Shown here: positions 18,903-28,248 of the stretch, one piece after another
Layout: each line of letters begins with the position of its first letter
Numbering within the stretch: position 1 is the stretch's first letter
DNA from: Sulfuritalea sp.
GTDB lineage: Bacteria > Pseudomonadota > Gammaproteobacteria > Burkholderiales > Rhodocyclaceae
Length of the DNA: 64,000 nucleotides
NCBI GenBank assembly: GCA_016708585.1
Contig: JADJFK010000003.1
Span: 1-64,000, forward strand
Reading direction: 5' to 3'
Notes under the pieces: generated by a model
The model's input: only the letters and a program-made list of their open reading frames with translations
The model's database searches: none
What the model was told of the DNA's origin: nothing
Position numbers and translations under genes: made by a program

Positions 18903-20174
18903 ATGAAGCATAGCCCGGCGCTCAGGGTGTGGCAGGAAATCCATTCCTATCTGAACGAAGCGGATTTCGGCTGGCAAGTGCTGGTCCTCGGCGCCTGCCT
19001 GCTGCTGGCCCTGTTTGGCGAGCGCCTGCTGCGGAGCCACCGGCCGGCGGACAGCCGTGCCTGGGAACTCGGCCAAGGCGGCTTGCAGCGCATCGCCTTT
19101 CCCTTGCTCGCGCTGCTGCTGGTGTTGCTGGCACGCGCCGCGGTTCAGGGGTGGATCAGCGTCGGCCTGTTCGCCGTGGCGATTCCGCTGCTGGCCTCGC
19201 TGGCGGCGATCCGCGTGGTGTTTTACGTGCTGCGCGTGAGCCTGGTCGGCGCAACATGGCTGGCCTCGTTCGAGCGCGTGTTTGCCATGCTGGTGTGGGC
19301 CATCGTCGCCCTGCACATCATCGGCCTGCTGCCCGACCTGGTAGCGTTGATCGAGTCGGTGGGATTCAACTTCGGCAAGCACAGGCTCAGCCTGTGGGAC
19401 CTGCTGCAGGGCCTGGTCGCGGTGCTGGTCACCGTGCTGGCGGCGCTCTGGCTGTCCAGCGCCATCGAGGCGCGCCTGGATCGCGCGGCCGGCCTCGACG
19501 ACAACCTGCGCCAGGTGTTCGCGCGGCTGTCCCGGTCGCTGCTGGTCGTGCTGGCGGTGCTGATCGTCCTGCCCATGGTCGGCATCGACCTCACCATGCT
19601 TTCGGTGTTCGGCGGCGCGCTCGGCGTCGGCCTCGGCCTCGGCCTGCAGAAGATCGCCAGCAACTATGTCTCGGGCTTCATCATCCTGCTCGACCATTCG
19701 ATCCGCATCGGCAACACCATCGCCGTCGGCAACGACCGCGGCGTGGTGACCAGCATCACCACGCGCTACACCGTGCTGAAGAATGCCACCGGCCTCGAAT
19801 CCCTGGTGCCCAACGAATTGCTGGTCGGCTCGGTGGTGCAGAACGAGTCCTACAGCGACACCCTGATACGCATGGCCCTGCCGGTGCAGGTCGCCTACGA
19901 CAGCGACCTGGAGCGCGCCATGGCGATCATGGTGGCCGCCGCGCAGGCCCAGCCGCGCGTGCTGGCCGAGCCGGCGCCGGCGGTCTTCCTCAAGGAATTC
20001 GCCGAGTCGGGCATCAACCTCGAACTCGGCGTCTGGATCGCCGATCCGGGCAACGGCACGGGGCCGCTGCGCTCCGATATCAACCTGGCGATCTGGCGCG
20101 AATTCAAGCAGGCCGGCATTTGCATTCCCTTCCCGCAAAGGGAAATCCGGATACTTGACGAAGGCAGGCCATGA
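18903..20174 (+). CDS. MscS-family mechanosensitive channel
   Basis: 423 residues with about five to six hydrophobic segments, then the MscS core. The pore helix region is VFGGALGVGLGLGLQKIASN followed by YVSGFIILLDHSIRIGNTI, the usual Gly/Ala-rich TM3 and beta domain start. The C-terminal alpha/beta part contains YTVLKNATGLESLVPNELL. It opens on membrane tension and releases solutes during hypo-osmotic shock. It overlaps rlmB by 4 bp (ATGA), so it is in the same transcript as the RsmB-type and nuclease genes. Confidence 0.9.
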   Translation: MKHSPALRVWQEIHSYLNEADFGWQVLVLGACLLLALFGERLLRSHRPADSRAWELGQGGLQRIAFPLLALLLVLLARAAVQGWISVGLFAVAIPLLASLAAIRVVFYVLRVSLVGATWLASFERVFAMLVWAIVALHIIGLLPDLVALIESVGFNFGKHRLSLWDLLQGLVAVLVTVLAALWLSSAIEARLDRAAGLDDNLRQVFARLSRSLLVVLAVLIVLPMVGIDLTMLSVFGGALGVGLGLGLQKIASNYVSGFIILLDHSIRIGNTIAVGNDRGVVTSITTRYTVLKNATGLESLVPNELLVGSVVQNESYSDTLIRMALPVQVAYDSDLERAMAIMVAAAQAQPRVLAEPAPAVFLKEFAESGINLELGVWIADPGNGTGPLRSDINLAIWREFKQAGICIPFPQREIRILDEGRP

Positions 20175-20908
20175 GCGAAACGCGACTGATCCACGGCTTC
20201 CATGCCGTCACCGCCAAGCTGCGTCACGCCGCCGACGACGTCAGGGAGATCACCGTCGCCGAAGGCCGCCAGGACGGCCGCATGCGCGACCTGCTGAAGC
20301 TGGCGGCAAGCCATGGCGTGCGCGTGATCCTCTCGGACGCCAAGCGCCTCGACGGCCTGGCGGGAGGCACGCAGCATCAGGGTGTCGTGGCGAAGGTCAG
20401 TGCGCAGGCGAAACACGTGACGCTGGACGACGTGCTCGACGGTCTGGCCGAGCCGCCGTTGCTGCTGGTGCTGGACGGCATCACCGATCCGCACAACCTC
20501 GGCGCCTGCCTGCGCGTGGCCGACGCGGCCGGCGCGCATGCCGTGGTGGCGCCCAAGGACAAGGCCTGCGGCCTCAATGCCACCGCGATCAAGGTCGCCA
20601 GCGGCGCCGCCGACACGGTGCCCTACATCGTCGTCACCAACCTCGCGCGGTCCTTGCGCGAAATGCAGGAGCGCGGCATCTGGGTCATCGGCGCGGCGGG
20701 CGAGGCGGACAAGGAACTCTATGCCATCGACCAGAAGGGCCCCTGCGCCTGGGTGCTCGGCGCCGAAGGGGATGGCATGCGTCGCCTGACGCGCGAAACC
20801 TGCGACGATCTGGCGCGGATACCGATGCACGGCAGCGTGGAGAGCCTCAACGTATCGGTCTCTGCCGGCATCTGCCTGTTCGAGGCGCGGCGCCAGCGCG
20901 GCGCCTGA
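20171..20908 (+). CDS. rlmB: 23S rRNA (guanosine-2251-2'-O)-methyltransferase
   Basis: SPOUT methyltransferase that modifies G2251 in the 23S P-loop. The N-terminal substrate-binding domain starts IHGFHAVTAKLRH. The SPOUT motifs are LVLDGITDPHNLGACLRVAD, ADTVPYIVVTNLARSL, LGAEGDGMRRLTRETCD and PMHGSVESLNVSVSAGI, all intact. 245 residues, full length. Last gene of the 16.8-20.9 kb group. Confidence 0.93.
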   Translation: MSETRLIHGFHAVTAKLRHAADDVREITVAEGRQDGRMRDLLKLAASHGVRVILSDAKRLDGLAGGTQHQGVVAKVSAQAKHVTLDDVLDGLAEPPLLLVLDGITDPHNLGACLRVADAAGAHAVVAPKDKACGLNATAIKVASGAADTVPYIVVTNLARSLREMQERGIWVIGAAGEADKELYAIDQKGPCAWVLGAEGDGMRRLTRETCDDLARIPMHGSVESLNVSVSAGICLFEARRQRGA

Positions 20909-21295
20909 GGCCGCCGGGTCGATCCGGACAGCGAGGCGGATGAAAAGGCCTGCGGTTGACTGGCGGGTCAAGCGCCGGGCTCGACGTGCCGTTTGTTGTT
21001 CTGCCGATGCTCCAACTTCCAGTTTGCGACAGGCCATCGCCGTTCCGCCAGCGCCGACTTTTAACGGGCTACGCGAAATCGTGGCGACCCTGGCCACGCT
21101 GAACCAGCCGGCATCGCCGGGAAGTGCCCGACTTACAAGTGCGGCCAATTGCAGTCCCGGAGCGGGCAGTATGCCTATTCACTATTGTTTCCTGCTATTC
21201 TTGAAAGGCCGGCTTGCGCGCTTGAATCGGACACGGTGGCCTGTGTCACGTCGCGATCCAATCCGGCTGCCGGCGATCTTCATGGAGAAGTGCAA
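20909..21295. other. Intergenic stretch, 387 bp
   Basis: No gene is recognised. It holds one copy of the 25-bp repeat (21035-21062) and a somewhat AT-richer part near 21175-21205 that may contain the promoter of the FHA gene. The region around 21284 (GGAGAAG) is the RBS of that gene. Confidence 0.5.
21035..21062 (-). repeat. 25-bp dispersed repeat, copy 5
   Basis: On the minus strand: AAAAGTCGGCGC, then TGGCGGA, then ACGGCGATG. Confidence 0.75.
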
Positions 21296-21913
21296 TTGGT
21301 CAAGGACTATGTTTTCTGGGGACTTTTCGCCCTCGTCGTGATCGGCATCGGCGTCAGCCAGTGGGACCGGCGCCGCCGGTCGCTGAAGGCGAAGGAACTG
21401 GAGGAGGCGTATCGCGCCGGGCTTGCGGCCGCTGCCCAGCCCAGGTCTGGCGCCGGCCCTGCGGCGAAGCCCCCGGCCGCGCCTGCGGCCGGTGCGCCGG
21501 AGGCCGCCTTCGATGCCAATGCGACGCGGGTCCATTTTCGCGGGTCGGCGGAGATTGCGCCGGCGGCACCGCTGCATCGCGACGCGGCGCCCTTGCCGCC
21601 GCGGAAGGCCGCCCGGCTGGTTTGCGTCGGCGGCAGCCAGAAGGACCACAGCTTCCCCATCACGGCGGCCGGTATCACCATCGGCCGGGAACCGAAGAAC
21701 GATGTCGTGATCGCCGACCCGCGGGTGTCATACCACCATGCCTGGATAGGCATCGTCGACCAGAAGGCGGTGCTGCGCGACCTCGGCTCCACCAACGGCA
21801 CCTTCCTCAATGCGCAGATCGACGCGCCGGTCAGCGAGGTCGTGCTGAGTCCCGGGGATACGATCTTCTTCGGCGGCCACGGCCGCGACCAGTTTCGTTT
21901 CGTGCTGGACTGA
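21296..21913 (+). CDS. Membrane-anchored FHA domain protein
   Basis: About 205 residues: one N-terminal membrane helix (YVFWGLFALVVIGIGVSQW), a Pro/Ala-rich linker (residues ~35-100), and a C-terminal forkhead-associated domain that binds phosphothreonine. FHA landmarks are ITIGREPKNDVVIADPRVSY with the conserved GR and SxxH-like SYHHA, and LRDLGSTNGTFLN. The start is taken as TTG at 21296, eight bases after GGAGAAG; GTG at 21290 in the same frame is possible. No kinase or secretion genes are adjacent, so the partner is unknown. Confidence 0.8.
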   Translation: MVKDYVFWGLFALVVIGIGVSQWDRRRRSLKAKELEEAYRAGLAAAAQPRSGAGPAAKPPAAPAAGAPEAAFDANATRVHFRGSAEIAPAAPLHRDAAPLPPRKAARLVCVGGSQKDHSFPITAAGITIGREPKNDVVIADPRVSYHHAWIGIVDQKAVLRDLGSTNGTFLNAQIDAPVSEVVLSPGDTIFFGGHGRDQFRFVLD

Positions 21914-21946
21914 GCGCCGCTGCGCACCGGCGCCCGGCGGCGATCG

Positions 21947-23485
21947 TCAGCGTTCCTCGGTGAGCAGGGATACCCCGAGCAATGCGCGGCGCTTGAGCCA
22001 GGGGCTGGGACGGTAGCGCGGATCGCCGTAGAAATCCTGCATGGTTTCGAGGACCGCCAGCACGTTGCGCGCGCCCAGCGCATCGCCGAAGGCGAGCGGA
22101 CCGTGCGGGTAGCCGAGGCCGAGCCTGACCGCGCTGTCGATGTCGGCCGGGCTGGCGATACGCTGCTGGGCGATGTCGCAGCCGATGTTTACGATGCAGG
22201 CGACGATGCGCTGGGCGACGAAACCGGCGCTGTCGCGGATCATGCTGACCGGTGTGCCGTCGGCGGCGAACAGGGCGTGCGCGGCGTCGCGCATCGCCGG
22301 CGTGGTCAGCGGCGTGGTCATCAGGCTGCGCCGCGCGCCCTTGCCGGCCGTGGTGCCGAACAGGCAGTCGATGCCGACGGTGCGCTGCGGGTCGAGCCCC
22401 TGCTGGACGCAACTGGTGGTGACGTCGGCGCCGAGCGGGGTGACGATGCACAACGCATCGCTGCCCGGCACGTAGTCGGATTCGACCGCGACGCCGGCGG
22501 CGGCGGCGATGTCGCGCAGGACGTCGGCCCATTCCGGATGGGTCTGGCTGACCCAGACGCGGCCGGGCAGGGCGGCAGGCGGGGCCATGGCGGGGATGGC
22601 CACGGCCTTGCCGTCGGCATAGTCATAGAAGCCGCGCCCGGTCTTGCGTCCGAGCAGGCCGCCGGTGAGGCGCTGGGCCGCGATCGGCGAAGGCCGGTAG
22701 CGCGCTTCCTGGTAATACTGGTGGTAGATCGACTCCATCACCGGCTGCGAGACGTCGAGGCCGGTGAGGTCCATCAACTCGAAGGGGCCCATGCGGAAGC
22801 CGGCGGCCTCGCGCATGATGCAGTCGACTTCGCGGAAATCGGCGATGCCTTCACCGAGGACGCGCAGCGCCTCGGTGACGAAGCCGCGCCCGGCATGGTT
22901 GACGATGAAGCCGGGCGTGTCCTTGGCGCGCACCGCCGTGTGGCCCATGCGCCCGCCCAGTGCCAGCAGCGCGTCCGCAGCCCAGGGCGCGGTGAGCAGG
23001 CCGTCGATGACTTCGACGATCTTCATCAGCGGCACGGGGTTGAAGAAGTGGAAGCCGGCGACGCGCTCCGGCCGCTTGCAGGCGGCGGCGATCGAGGTGA
23101 CCGAGAGCGAGGAGGTATTGGTGGCGAGGATGCAGTCGGCGCCGATGATGTCTTCCAGCTGCTGGAACAGCTGTTTCTTGACGTCGAGGTTTTCGACGAT
23201 GGCCTCGACGATGACCTGCGCCGAAGCGAGCTCGTCGAGGTTGCGTACGACTTCCAGCCTGGCCGTGGCGGCGGCGAGCGCGTCGGCTGAAATCCTGCCT
23301 TTGTCGGCCAGTTTCGCCAGGGTGCCGACCACGGTTTCGCGGGCGTTCGCCGCCGCCCCGTGCAGGGCGTCGAACAGCAGCACGCGGATGCCGGCCTGGG
23401 CGGCGATCTGGGCGATGCCGCGACCCATGGCGCCGGTGCCGACGATGCCGAGGCAAAGGGACGGCGACTGGATGTCTACGGACAT
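21947..23485 (-). CDS. paaH: 3-hydroxyacyl-CoA dehydrogenase, PaaH type
   Basis: NAD-dependent oxidation of 3-hydroxyacyl-CoA (3-hydroxyadipyl- or 3-hydroxybutyryl-CoA). The Rossmann loop is GIVGTGAMGRGIAQIAAQAG at residues ~13-32, the catalytic His is in VAGFHFFNPVPLMKIVEV, and RAKDTPGFIVN follows. It has 512 residues with the duplicated C-terminal helical domain (GRKTGRGFYDY then RDSAGFVAQRIVACIVNIGC) that marks the PaaH/PaaC group, not the ~285-residue Hbd type. AGGAG is 8 bases before the ATG. Without other paa genes nearby a role in general short-chain or PHA-linked metabolism is equally possible. Confidence 0.85.
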   Translation of the reverse strand: MSVDIQSPSLCLGIVGTGAMGRGIAQIAAQAGIRVLLFDALHGAAANARETVVGTLAKLADKGRISADALAAATARLEVVRNLDELASAQVIVEAIVENLDVKKQLFQQLEDIIGADCILATNTSSLSVTSIAAACKRPERVAGFHFFNPVPLMKIVEVIDGLLTAPWAADALLALGGRMGHTAVRAKDTPGFIVNHAGRGFVTEALRVLGEGIADFREVDCIMREAAGFRMGPFELMDLTGLDVSQPVMESIYHQYYQEARYRPSPIAAQRLTGGLLGRKTGRGFYDYADGKAVAIPAMAPPAALPGRVWVSQTHPEWADVLRDIAAAAGVAVESDYVPGSDALCIVTPLGADVTTSCVQQGLDPQRTVGIDCLFGTTAGKGARRSLMTTPLTTPAMRDAAHALFAADGTPVSMIRDSAGFVAQRIVACIVNIGCDIAQQRIASPADIDSAVRLGLGYPHGPLAFGDALGARNVLAVLETMQDFYGDPRYRPSPWLKRRALLGVSLLTEER

Positions 23486-23555
23486 GCGGGTTCTCCTCGG
23501 TATGCCGCCGCCTCGGCGGGTTGTTCAGGCGGGGCCGGATTTACGGCTCAGGGTT

Positions 23556-24380
23556 CTACCAGAGCTTCCACCAGGGTTCCTTCTGGTTCAGGCCGCGCAC
23601 GTAGTACTCGCTCCTGGGGAAGTTCCTGCGCATCACACGCTCGGCGTCGTCGCGCAGGTCGGCCATGCCGAGCGCATCGTAAGCCTTGATCATGATGAAC
23701 AGGGCCTCCTCGTTGGCCGGCGCGTCGGGGTAGGTCTTGACCGCGCTCTGCGCGCGGTTGACGGCGGCGACGTAGGCTTCGCGTTTCATGTAGTAGCGGG
23801 CGACATGGACCTCGTGCGAGGCCATGGCGTTGACCAGGTACTTCATGCGCGCCGTGGCGTCGGGCGTATACCTGCTCTCGGGATACTTGGTGACCAGCAC
23901 CTTGAAGGCGTCGAAGGAGTCGCGCGCCGCCTTCGGGTCGCGTTCGGTGAGGTCCTGCAGGGTGACGTAGCCGATCAGGCCGAGGTCCTCGTTGAAGTTG
24001 GCGAGGCCCTTGAGGTAGTAGGCGTAGTCGACGTTGGGATGGTTCGGGTGCAGCCGGATGAAGCGGTCGCAGGCGGCGATGGTCGAGGCCACTTCGCCCT
24101 GGCGGAAATAGGCGTAGGCGACTTCCAGCTGGGCCTGCTGCGCGTAGCGGCCGAAGGGGAAGCGGGCTTCGAGCTTCTCGAAAAACTTGATCGCCTTGTC
24201 GTAGGCGCCGTCGGCCATGGCGCTCTTGGCTTCGCTGTAGAGCTTGTTGGCAGACCAGCCGGCGGTCTCATCCTTCTGCTCGGGGAGCATGCCGCAGCCC
24301 CCCAGCAGGCCTGTGCCGACGCCGGCGCCGATGACCAGGACGGGGACGATCGCCCGCAGGAATGCCGCTACACTACGCAT
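23556..24380 (-). CDS. bamD: Outer membrane assembly lipoprotein BamD
   Basis: Essential part of the BAM complex that inserts beta-barrel proteins. LLGGC gives the lipobox, with Cys at residue 29. TPR-like repeats follow: LYSEAKSAMADGAYDKAIKF, FPFGRYAQQAQLEVAYAYF, and AACDRFIRLHPNHPNVDYAYY with the conserved YYLKGLANF. 274 residues, full length. Its start codon overlaps, on the opposite strand, the start codon of rluD, so its promoter must lie inside rluD. Confidence 0.93.
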   Translation of the reverse strand: MRSVAAFLRAIVPVLVIGAGVGTGLLGGCGMLPEQKDETAGWSANKLYSEAKSAMADGAYDKAIKFFEKLEARFPFGRYAQQAQLEVAYAYFRQGEVASTIAACDRFIRLHPNHPNVDYAYYLKGLANFNEDLGLIGYVTLQDLTERDPKAARDSFDAFKVLVTKYPESRYTPDATARMKYLVNAMASHEVHVARYYMKREAYVAAVNRAQSAVKTYPDAPANEEALFIMIKAYDALGMADLRDDAERVMRRNFPRSEYYVRGLNQKEPWWKLW

Positions 24381-25377
24381 GGTGAAAACCTCGCACGAAT
24401 TTCCGGCCGATTATAGCCCAAGCCCCGGCACCTCCCGGAGCGCGGAAGTCCCCTCGGAATGGGCCGGCTGGCGCTTCGATGCGGTGCTGGCAAAGCTCTT
24501 TCCGGAGCATTCGCGCAGCCGCCTGCAGGGCTGGCTGAAGGATGGCCTGATCCGCCTCGACGGCGCTGAAGTCGAGGCCAAGCGCAAGGTCTATGGCGGC
24601 GAGCGCATCGAATTCACCGCGGCACCGGTGCCGTTCGCACGGGATGCCGCCGCCGGCTTCGCCGGGGGCATCACTTCTGCCGATCTGGCCGAAGATATCG
24701 CGCTCGCCGTGGTGTTCGAGGACGAAGCGCTGATCGTGATCGACAAGCCGGCCGGCCTGGTGGTCCATCCCGGCAACGGCAACGCCTCGGGCACCCTGCT
24801 CAACGCGCTGCTGCACCATGCGCCGCAACTGGCCGGCATTCCCCGTGCCGGCATCGTGCACCGCCTTGACAAGGACACCAGCGGCTTGCTGGTGGTGGCG
24901 AAGACGCTGACGGCGCAGACCGATCTGGTGCGCCAGATGCAGGCGCGCTCGGTACGGCGGCACTATCTTGCGCTGGCGCTGGGCACGGTCGAGCGCGACG
25001 GTACGGTCGATGCGCCGCTCGGCCGCCACGCCGTGCAAAGAACCAAAATGGCCATCGTGCGCGCCGGCGGCAAGGAGGCTCGCACGCACTACGCGGTACT
25101 TGAACGTTTCGCCAGAGCCACCTTGCTCGAGTGCCGCCTGGAAACGGGACGCACGCACCAGATCCGCGTCCATCTGGCATCGATCAAGCATCCGCTGGCC
25201 GGCGATCCGGTATATGGCAAGTCGAAAAGCGGCGACGCCCGCCTCGATGCTTTCCCGCGCCAGGCGCTGCATGCCTGGAAGCTGGCGCTGCGGCATCCGG
25301 CAACGGCAGGGGAGATGGCGTGGGAATCGCCCTTGCCGGCGGACTTCGCGCAGCTTCTGGAATCCTTGCGTGCCTGA
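24379..25377 (+). CDS. rluD: 23S rRNA pseudouridine synthase D
   Basis: Makes pseudouridines 1911, 1915 and 1917 in 23S helix 69. An S4 RNA-binding domain (residues ~20-90: WAGWRFDAVLAKLFPEHSRS) precedes the catalytic domain with IVHRLDKDTSGLLVVAKT, the RluA-family motif with its catalytic Asp, and TGRTHQIRVHLASIKHPLAGD. 332 residues. The ATG at 24379 overlaps the bamD ATG on the other strand; GTG at 24382 is the only near alternative. pgeF overlaps its 3' end by 8 bp, a widespread rluD-pgeF arrangement. Confidence 0.93.
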   Translation: MVKTSHEFPADYSPSPGTSRSAEVPSEWAGWRFDAVLAKLFPEHSRSRLQGWLKDGLIRLDGAEVEAKRKVYGGERIEFTAAPVPFARDAAAGFAGGITSADLAEDIALAVVFEDEALIVIDKPAGLVVHPGNGNASGTLLNALLHHAPQLAGIPRAGIVHRLDKDTSGLLVVAKTLTAQTDLVRQMQARSVRRHYLALALGTVERDGTVDAPLGRHAVQRTKMAIVRAGGKEARTHYAVLERFARATLLECRLETGRTHQIRVHLASIKHPLAGDPVYGKSKSGDARLDAFPRQALHAWKLALRHPATAGEMAWESPLPADFAQLLESLRA

Positions 25378-26095
25378 ATTCATCCTGCCCGACTGGCCGG
25401 CGCCGGCCGGGGTGCGTGCCTTGTCTACGACGCGCGGCGGCGGGGCGAGCGCGCCGCCGTGGCAAGGCTTCAACCTCGGCGACCATGTCGGCGACGAGCC
25501 GCGGGCGGTGGCGGCCAATCGCGCCGAGTTGCGGCGCCAGTTGCCGGCCGAGCCGGTGTGGCTGAGCCAGGTGCACGGCATACGCTGCGTCGATGCCGCG
25601 CTGGCGAAGCCGGGCGCGCAGGCAGATGCCAGTTTCACGCGGCAGCGCGGCGTGGTCTGCGCCATACTCACCGCCGACTGCCTGCCGGTGCTGCTGTGCG
25701 ACCAGCGTGCAACCGTGGTCGGCGTCGCGCATGCCGGCTGGCGCGGGCTGGCCGCCGGGGTCGTCGAGGCAACGGTGGCGGCCATGGGCGAGCCGGGCGA
25801 CCGTCTCATGGCCTGGCTCGGGCCGGCGATCGGAGCGCAAGCCTTCGAGGTCGGCGGCGAGGTGCGCGAACTGTTCCTCGCCGGCGATGCCGCAGCGGCT
25901 GATGCCTTCCTCCCCGCCGCCGGCGGGAAATGGATGTGCGACATCTATCGTCTGGCGCGCCTGCGCCTGCAGGCGCTCGGGATTCGCCGTATCGCCGGCG
26001 CCGACTTTTGCACGGTCAATGATGCGCAGCGGTGGTTTTCCCATCGCCGCGACGGCGTCAGCGGACGCATGGCCAGCCTGGTCTGGCTGGAATAG
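25370..26095 (+). CDS. pgeF: Peptidoglycan editing factor / multicopper-type purine-amidase family (YfiH)
   Basis: Member of the DUF152/YfiH family, described as a peptidoglycan-editing factor and, for some members, as a purine nucleoside-acting or laccase-like enzyme. The metal-site residues are visible in LSQVHG, TADCLPVLLCD and GVAHAGWRGLAAG. 241 residues. It starts with GTG at 25370, overlapping rluD; no ATG precedes the conserved STTRGGGASAPPWQGFNLG. A copy of the 25-bp repeat lies near the 3' end, on the other strand, and is translated as part of RRIAGADFCTVN. Confidence 0.88.
   Translation: MPEFILPDWPAPAGVRALSTTRGGGASAPPWQGFNLGDHVGDEPRAVAANRAELRRQLPAEPVWLSQVHGIRCVDAALAKPGAQADASFTRQRGVVCAILTADCLPVLLCDQRATVVGVAHAGWRGLAAGVVEATVAAMGEPGDRLMAWLGPAIGAQAFEVGGEVRELFLAGDAAAADAFLPAAGGKWMCDIYRLARLRLQALGIRRIAGADFCTVNDAQRWFSHRRDGVSGRMASLVWLE
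25985..26009 (-). repeat. 25-bp dispersed repeat, copy 6 (inside pgeF)
   Basis: On the minus strand: AAAAGTCGGCGC, then CGGCGAT, then ACGGCG; antisense to pgeF. Confidence 0.7.
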
Positions 26096-26105
26096 TGCCG
26101 TCGGC

Positions 26106-26333
26106 TTATTCGTCGGCCGCCGTGCGGGGCAGGTCCGGTGCGCCCGTGTCCGCCGCACGGCGCTCGGCAGACGCCCGGTTGCGCCGGCGCTGCGGGGTGC
26201 CGAACAGCCAGAGGAACAATGCCAGCGGCGCCACCCCGTATAAGGTGAACGTAAGCACGGCGGCGGTAAGATTCGCTTCCGTGGCCGCCATGAGCAGGGT
26301 GACGTAGAGCCAGCCGATCGCAATTACGTACAT
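26106..26333 (-). CDS. Small two-helix membrane protein
   Basis: 75 residues: two hydrophobic segments (VIAIGWLYVTLLMAA and AAVLTFTLYGVAPLALFLWL) then a basic cytoplasmic tail (RRRNRASAERRAADTG). No family name known to me. Codon use and position between pgeF and phaC, convergent with pgeF, are consistent with a real gene, and tails of this kind are often poorly conserved. Confidence 0.6.
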   Translation of the reverse strand: MYVIAIGWLYVTLLMAATEANLTAAVLTFTLYGVAPLALFLWLFGTPQRRRNRASAERRAADTGAPDLPRTAADE

Positions 26334-26371
26334 GCCACGATTTTACGGACATGCGACGGCGAGCGCCTTGC

Positions 26372-26400
26372 TTGACAGTGTTTATTGTGCAGTGCAAAAT
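26372..26400 (+). promoter_or_regulatory. phaC promoter with possible PhaR operator
   Basis: TTGACA (26372-26377), 17 bp, then CAAAAT (26395-26400). The spacer and -10 hold TTGTGCAGTGCAAAA, a near-palindrome centred on GCAGTGC. PhaR-type repressors bind TGC/GCA-rich palindromes, and a phaR gene closes this locus; the operator is therefore an inference. Confidence 0.55.
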
Positions 26401-26426
26401 TGAGCCCGCTTTTTCAGGAGTCCCGG

Positions 26427-28163
26427 ATGTCTTCCACCCCCGACCAGAATGCCGCGATGCAAGCCATGTTTCAGGCTGGAAACGCCATGGCGCAAGGTTT
26501 CAGCCAATTCCTCGCCGAGCAGCAGCAAAGGGCCGCGGCAACCCCGGGGGGCTTGAATCCCGCCGCATGGGCTCCCGAGTCGGAAGCGCTCAAGGCACTG
26601 CAGCAGGAATGGATGGGGCGGCATGCGCAGCTCTGGCAGGGCATGCTGGGCAAGGCTGCGGACCAGCCCGCGCCGCAGGTCGCCGCCGCGGAGCCCGGCG
26701 ACAAGCGCTTCGACCATCCGTCGTGGAGCGCGAGCCCGGTCTATGACTACCTGCGCCAGGCCTACCTGATCAATGCCGAATACATGAAGCGCATGGCCGA
26801 TGCGGCGCCGGTCGCCGACGGCCAGGCCAAGACCCGCATGCGCTTCATGGCGCGGCAGATGATCGACGCGATGGCGCCGTCCAACTTCCTCGCCACCAAT
26901 CCCGAGTTCGTCCAGACCGCACTCGAAACCAAGGGCGAAAGCATCCAGCAGGGCATCAAGAACCTGCTGGGCGACCTGGAAAAGGGCCGCATCTCGATGA
27001 CCGACGACAGCGCCTTCGAGGTCGGCCGCAATCTCGCGGTCACCCCCGGCGCGGTGGTGTACGAAAACGAGCTGATGCAGCTGATCCAGTATTCGCCGCA
27101 GACCGAAAAGGTGGCGGCGCGGCCCTTCCTGATGGTGCCGCCCTGCATCAACAAATATTACATCCTCGATCTGCAGCCGGAAAATTCCGTGGTGCGCTAT
27201 ACGGTCGAACAGGGCAACACGGTGTTCCTGGTTTCCTGGAAGAACGTGCAGGCCGACCTCGGCCACCTGACCTGGGACGACTACATCGAAAAAGGTGCGC
27301 TGCAGGCGATCAAGGTGGTGCAGGATATCTCGAAGATGGACCAGATCAATGCCCTCGGTTTCTGCGTCGGCGGCACCATCCTCAGTTCCGCGCTGGCCGT
27401 CGCCAGGCAGCGCGGGGAAAGTCCGGTGGCCTCCCTGACCCTGCTCACCACGCTGCTCGATTTCGCCGATTCCGGCGAGATAGGCTGCCTGGTCGACGAA
27501 ACCGCGGTGCAGGCGCGCGAAGCCACCATCGGCAAGGGCGGCCTGCTGCGCGGCAGCGAACTGTCGCAGGTGTTTTCCGCCCTGCGCGCCAACGACCTGA
27601 TCTGGCAATACGTGGTCGGCAATTACCTGAAGGGCAACAAGCCGCCGGCCTTCGACCTGCTCTACTGGAACTCCGATTCGACCAACCTGCCCGGCCCCTT
27701 CCTGGCCTGGTATCTGCGCAACATGTACCTGGAAAACAACCTGCGCGTTCCCGGCAAGCTGGAAATGTGCGGGGTCAGGGCCGACCTCGGTCGCGTCGAC
27801 ATGCCGGCCTTCATCTTCGCCAGCCGCGAAGACCACATCGTGCCGTGGAAATCGGCCTACCAGAGCCGCAAGCTGCTGGGCGGCGAGACGACCTTCGTGC
27901 TGGGCGCCTCGGGGCATATTGCCGGCGTGATCAACCCGGCGACCAAGAACAAGCGCAGCCACTGGCTCAACGACAGCACCACGGCGAACGCCGACGAATG
28001 GTTCGACACCGCGACCGAGGTCAAGGGCAGCTGGTGGCCGGTTTGGGCGGATTGGCTCAAGCGGCACAACGGCGGCGAAGTGCCGGCGCGTTCGCGGCTG
28101 GGCAGCAAGGACTACCCGCCGGGCGAGCCGGCGCCGGGAAGCTACGTGAAGGAAAAGGCATAA
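26427..28163 (+). CDS. phaC: Class I polyhydroxyalkanoate synthase
   Basis: Polymerises 3-hydroxyacyl-CoA into PHA on the granule surface. The alpha/beta-hydrolase-type catalytic triad can be placed: Cys313 in GFCVGG (the lipase-box-like GxCxGG), Asp469 in SREDHIVPW and His497 in GASGHIAGVINP. The N-terminal domain (residues 1-~200) has the usual Gln-rich start. 578 residues, class I size, so no PhaE partner is needed. CAGGAG precedes the ATG. No phaA is seen in the locus; phaB twice and phaR follow. Confidence 0.95.
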   Translation: MSSTPDQNAAMQAMFQAGNAMAQGFSQFLAEQQQRAAATPGGLNPAAWAPESEALKALQQEWMGRHAQLWQGMLGKAADQPAPQVAAAEPGDKRFDHPSWSASPVYDYLRQAYLINAEYMKRMADAAPVADGQAKTRMRFMARQMIDAMAPSNFLATNPEFVQTALETKGESIQQGIKNLLGDLEKGRISMTDDSAFEVGRNLAVTPGAVVYENELMQLIQYSPQTEKVAARPFLMVPPCINKYYILDLQPENSVVRYTVEQGNTVFLVSWKNVQADLGHLTWDDYIEKGALQAIKVVQDISKMDQINALGFCVGGTILSSALAVARQRGESPVASLTLLTTLLDFADSGEIGCLVDETAVQAREATIGKGGLLRGSELSQVFSALRANDLIWQYVVGNYLKGNKPPAFDLLYWNSDSTNLPGPFLAWYLRNMYLENNLRVPGKLEMCGVRADLGRVDMPAFIFASREDHIVPWKSAYQSRKLLGGETTFVLGASGHIAGVINPATKNKRSHWLNDSTTANADEWFDTATEVKGSWWPVWADWLKRHNGGEVPARSRLGSKDYPPGEPAPGSYVKEKA

Positions 28164-28248
28164 TGGATCGGCCGGGGTTCGCGAGGGGCGCGCGTTCCGG
28201 CCAGGCTGTGCACGCCCCGACCCAACGATAAATCGAGAGGAGAAGAAA

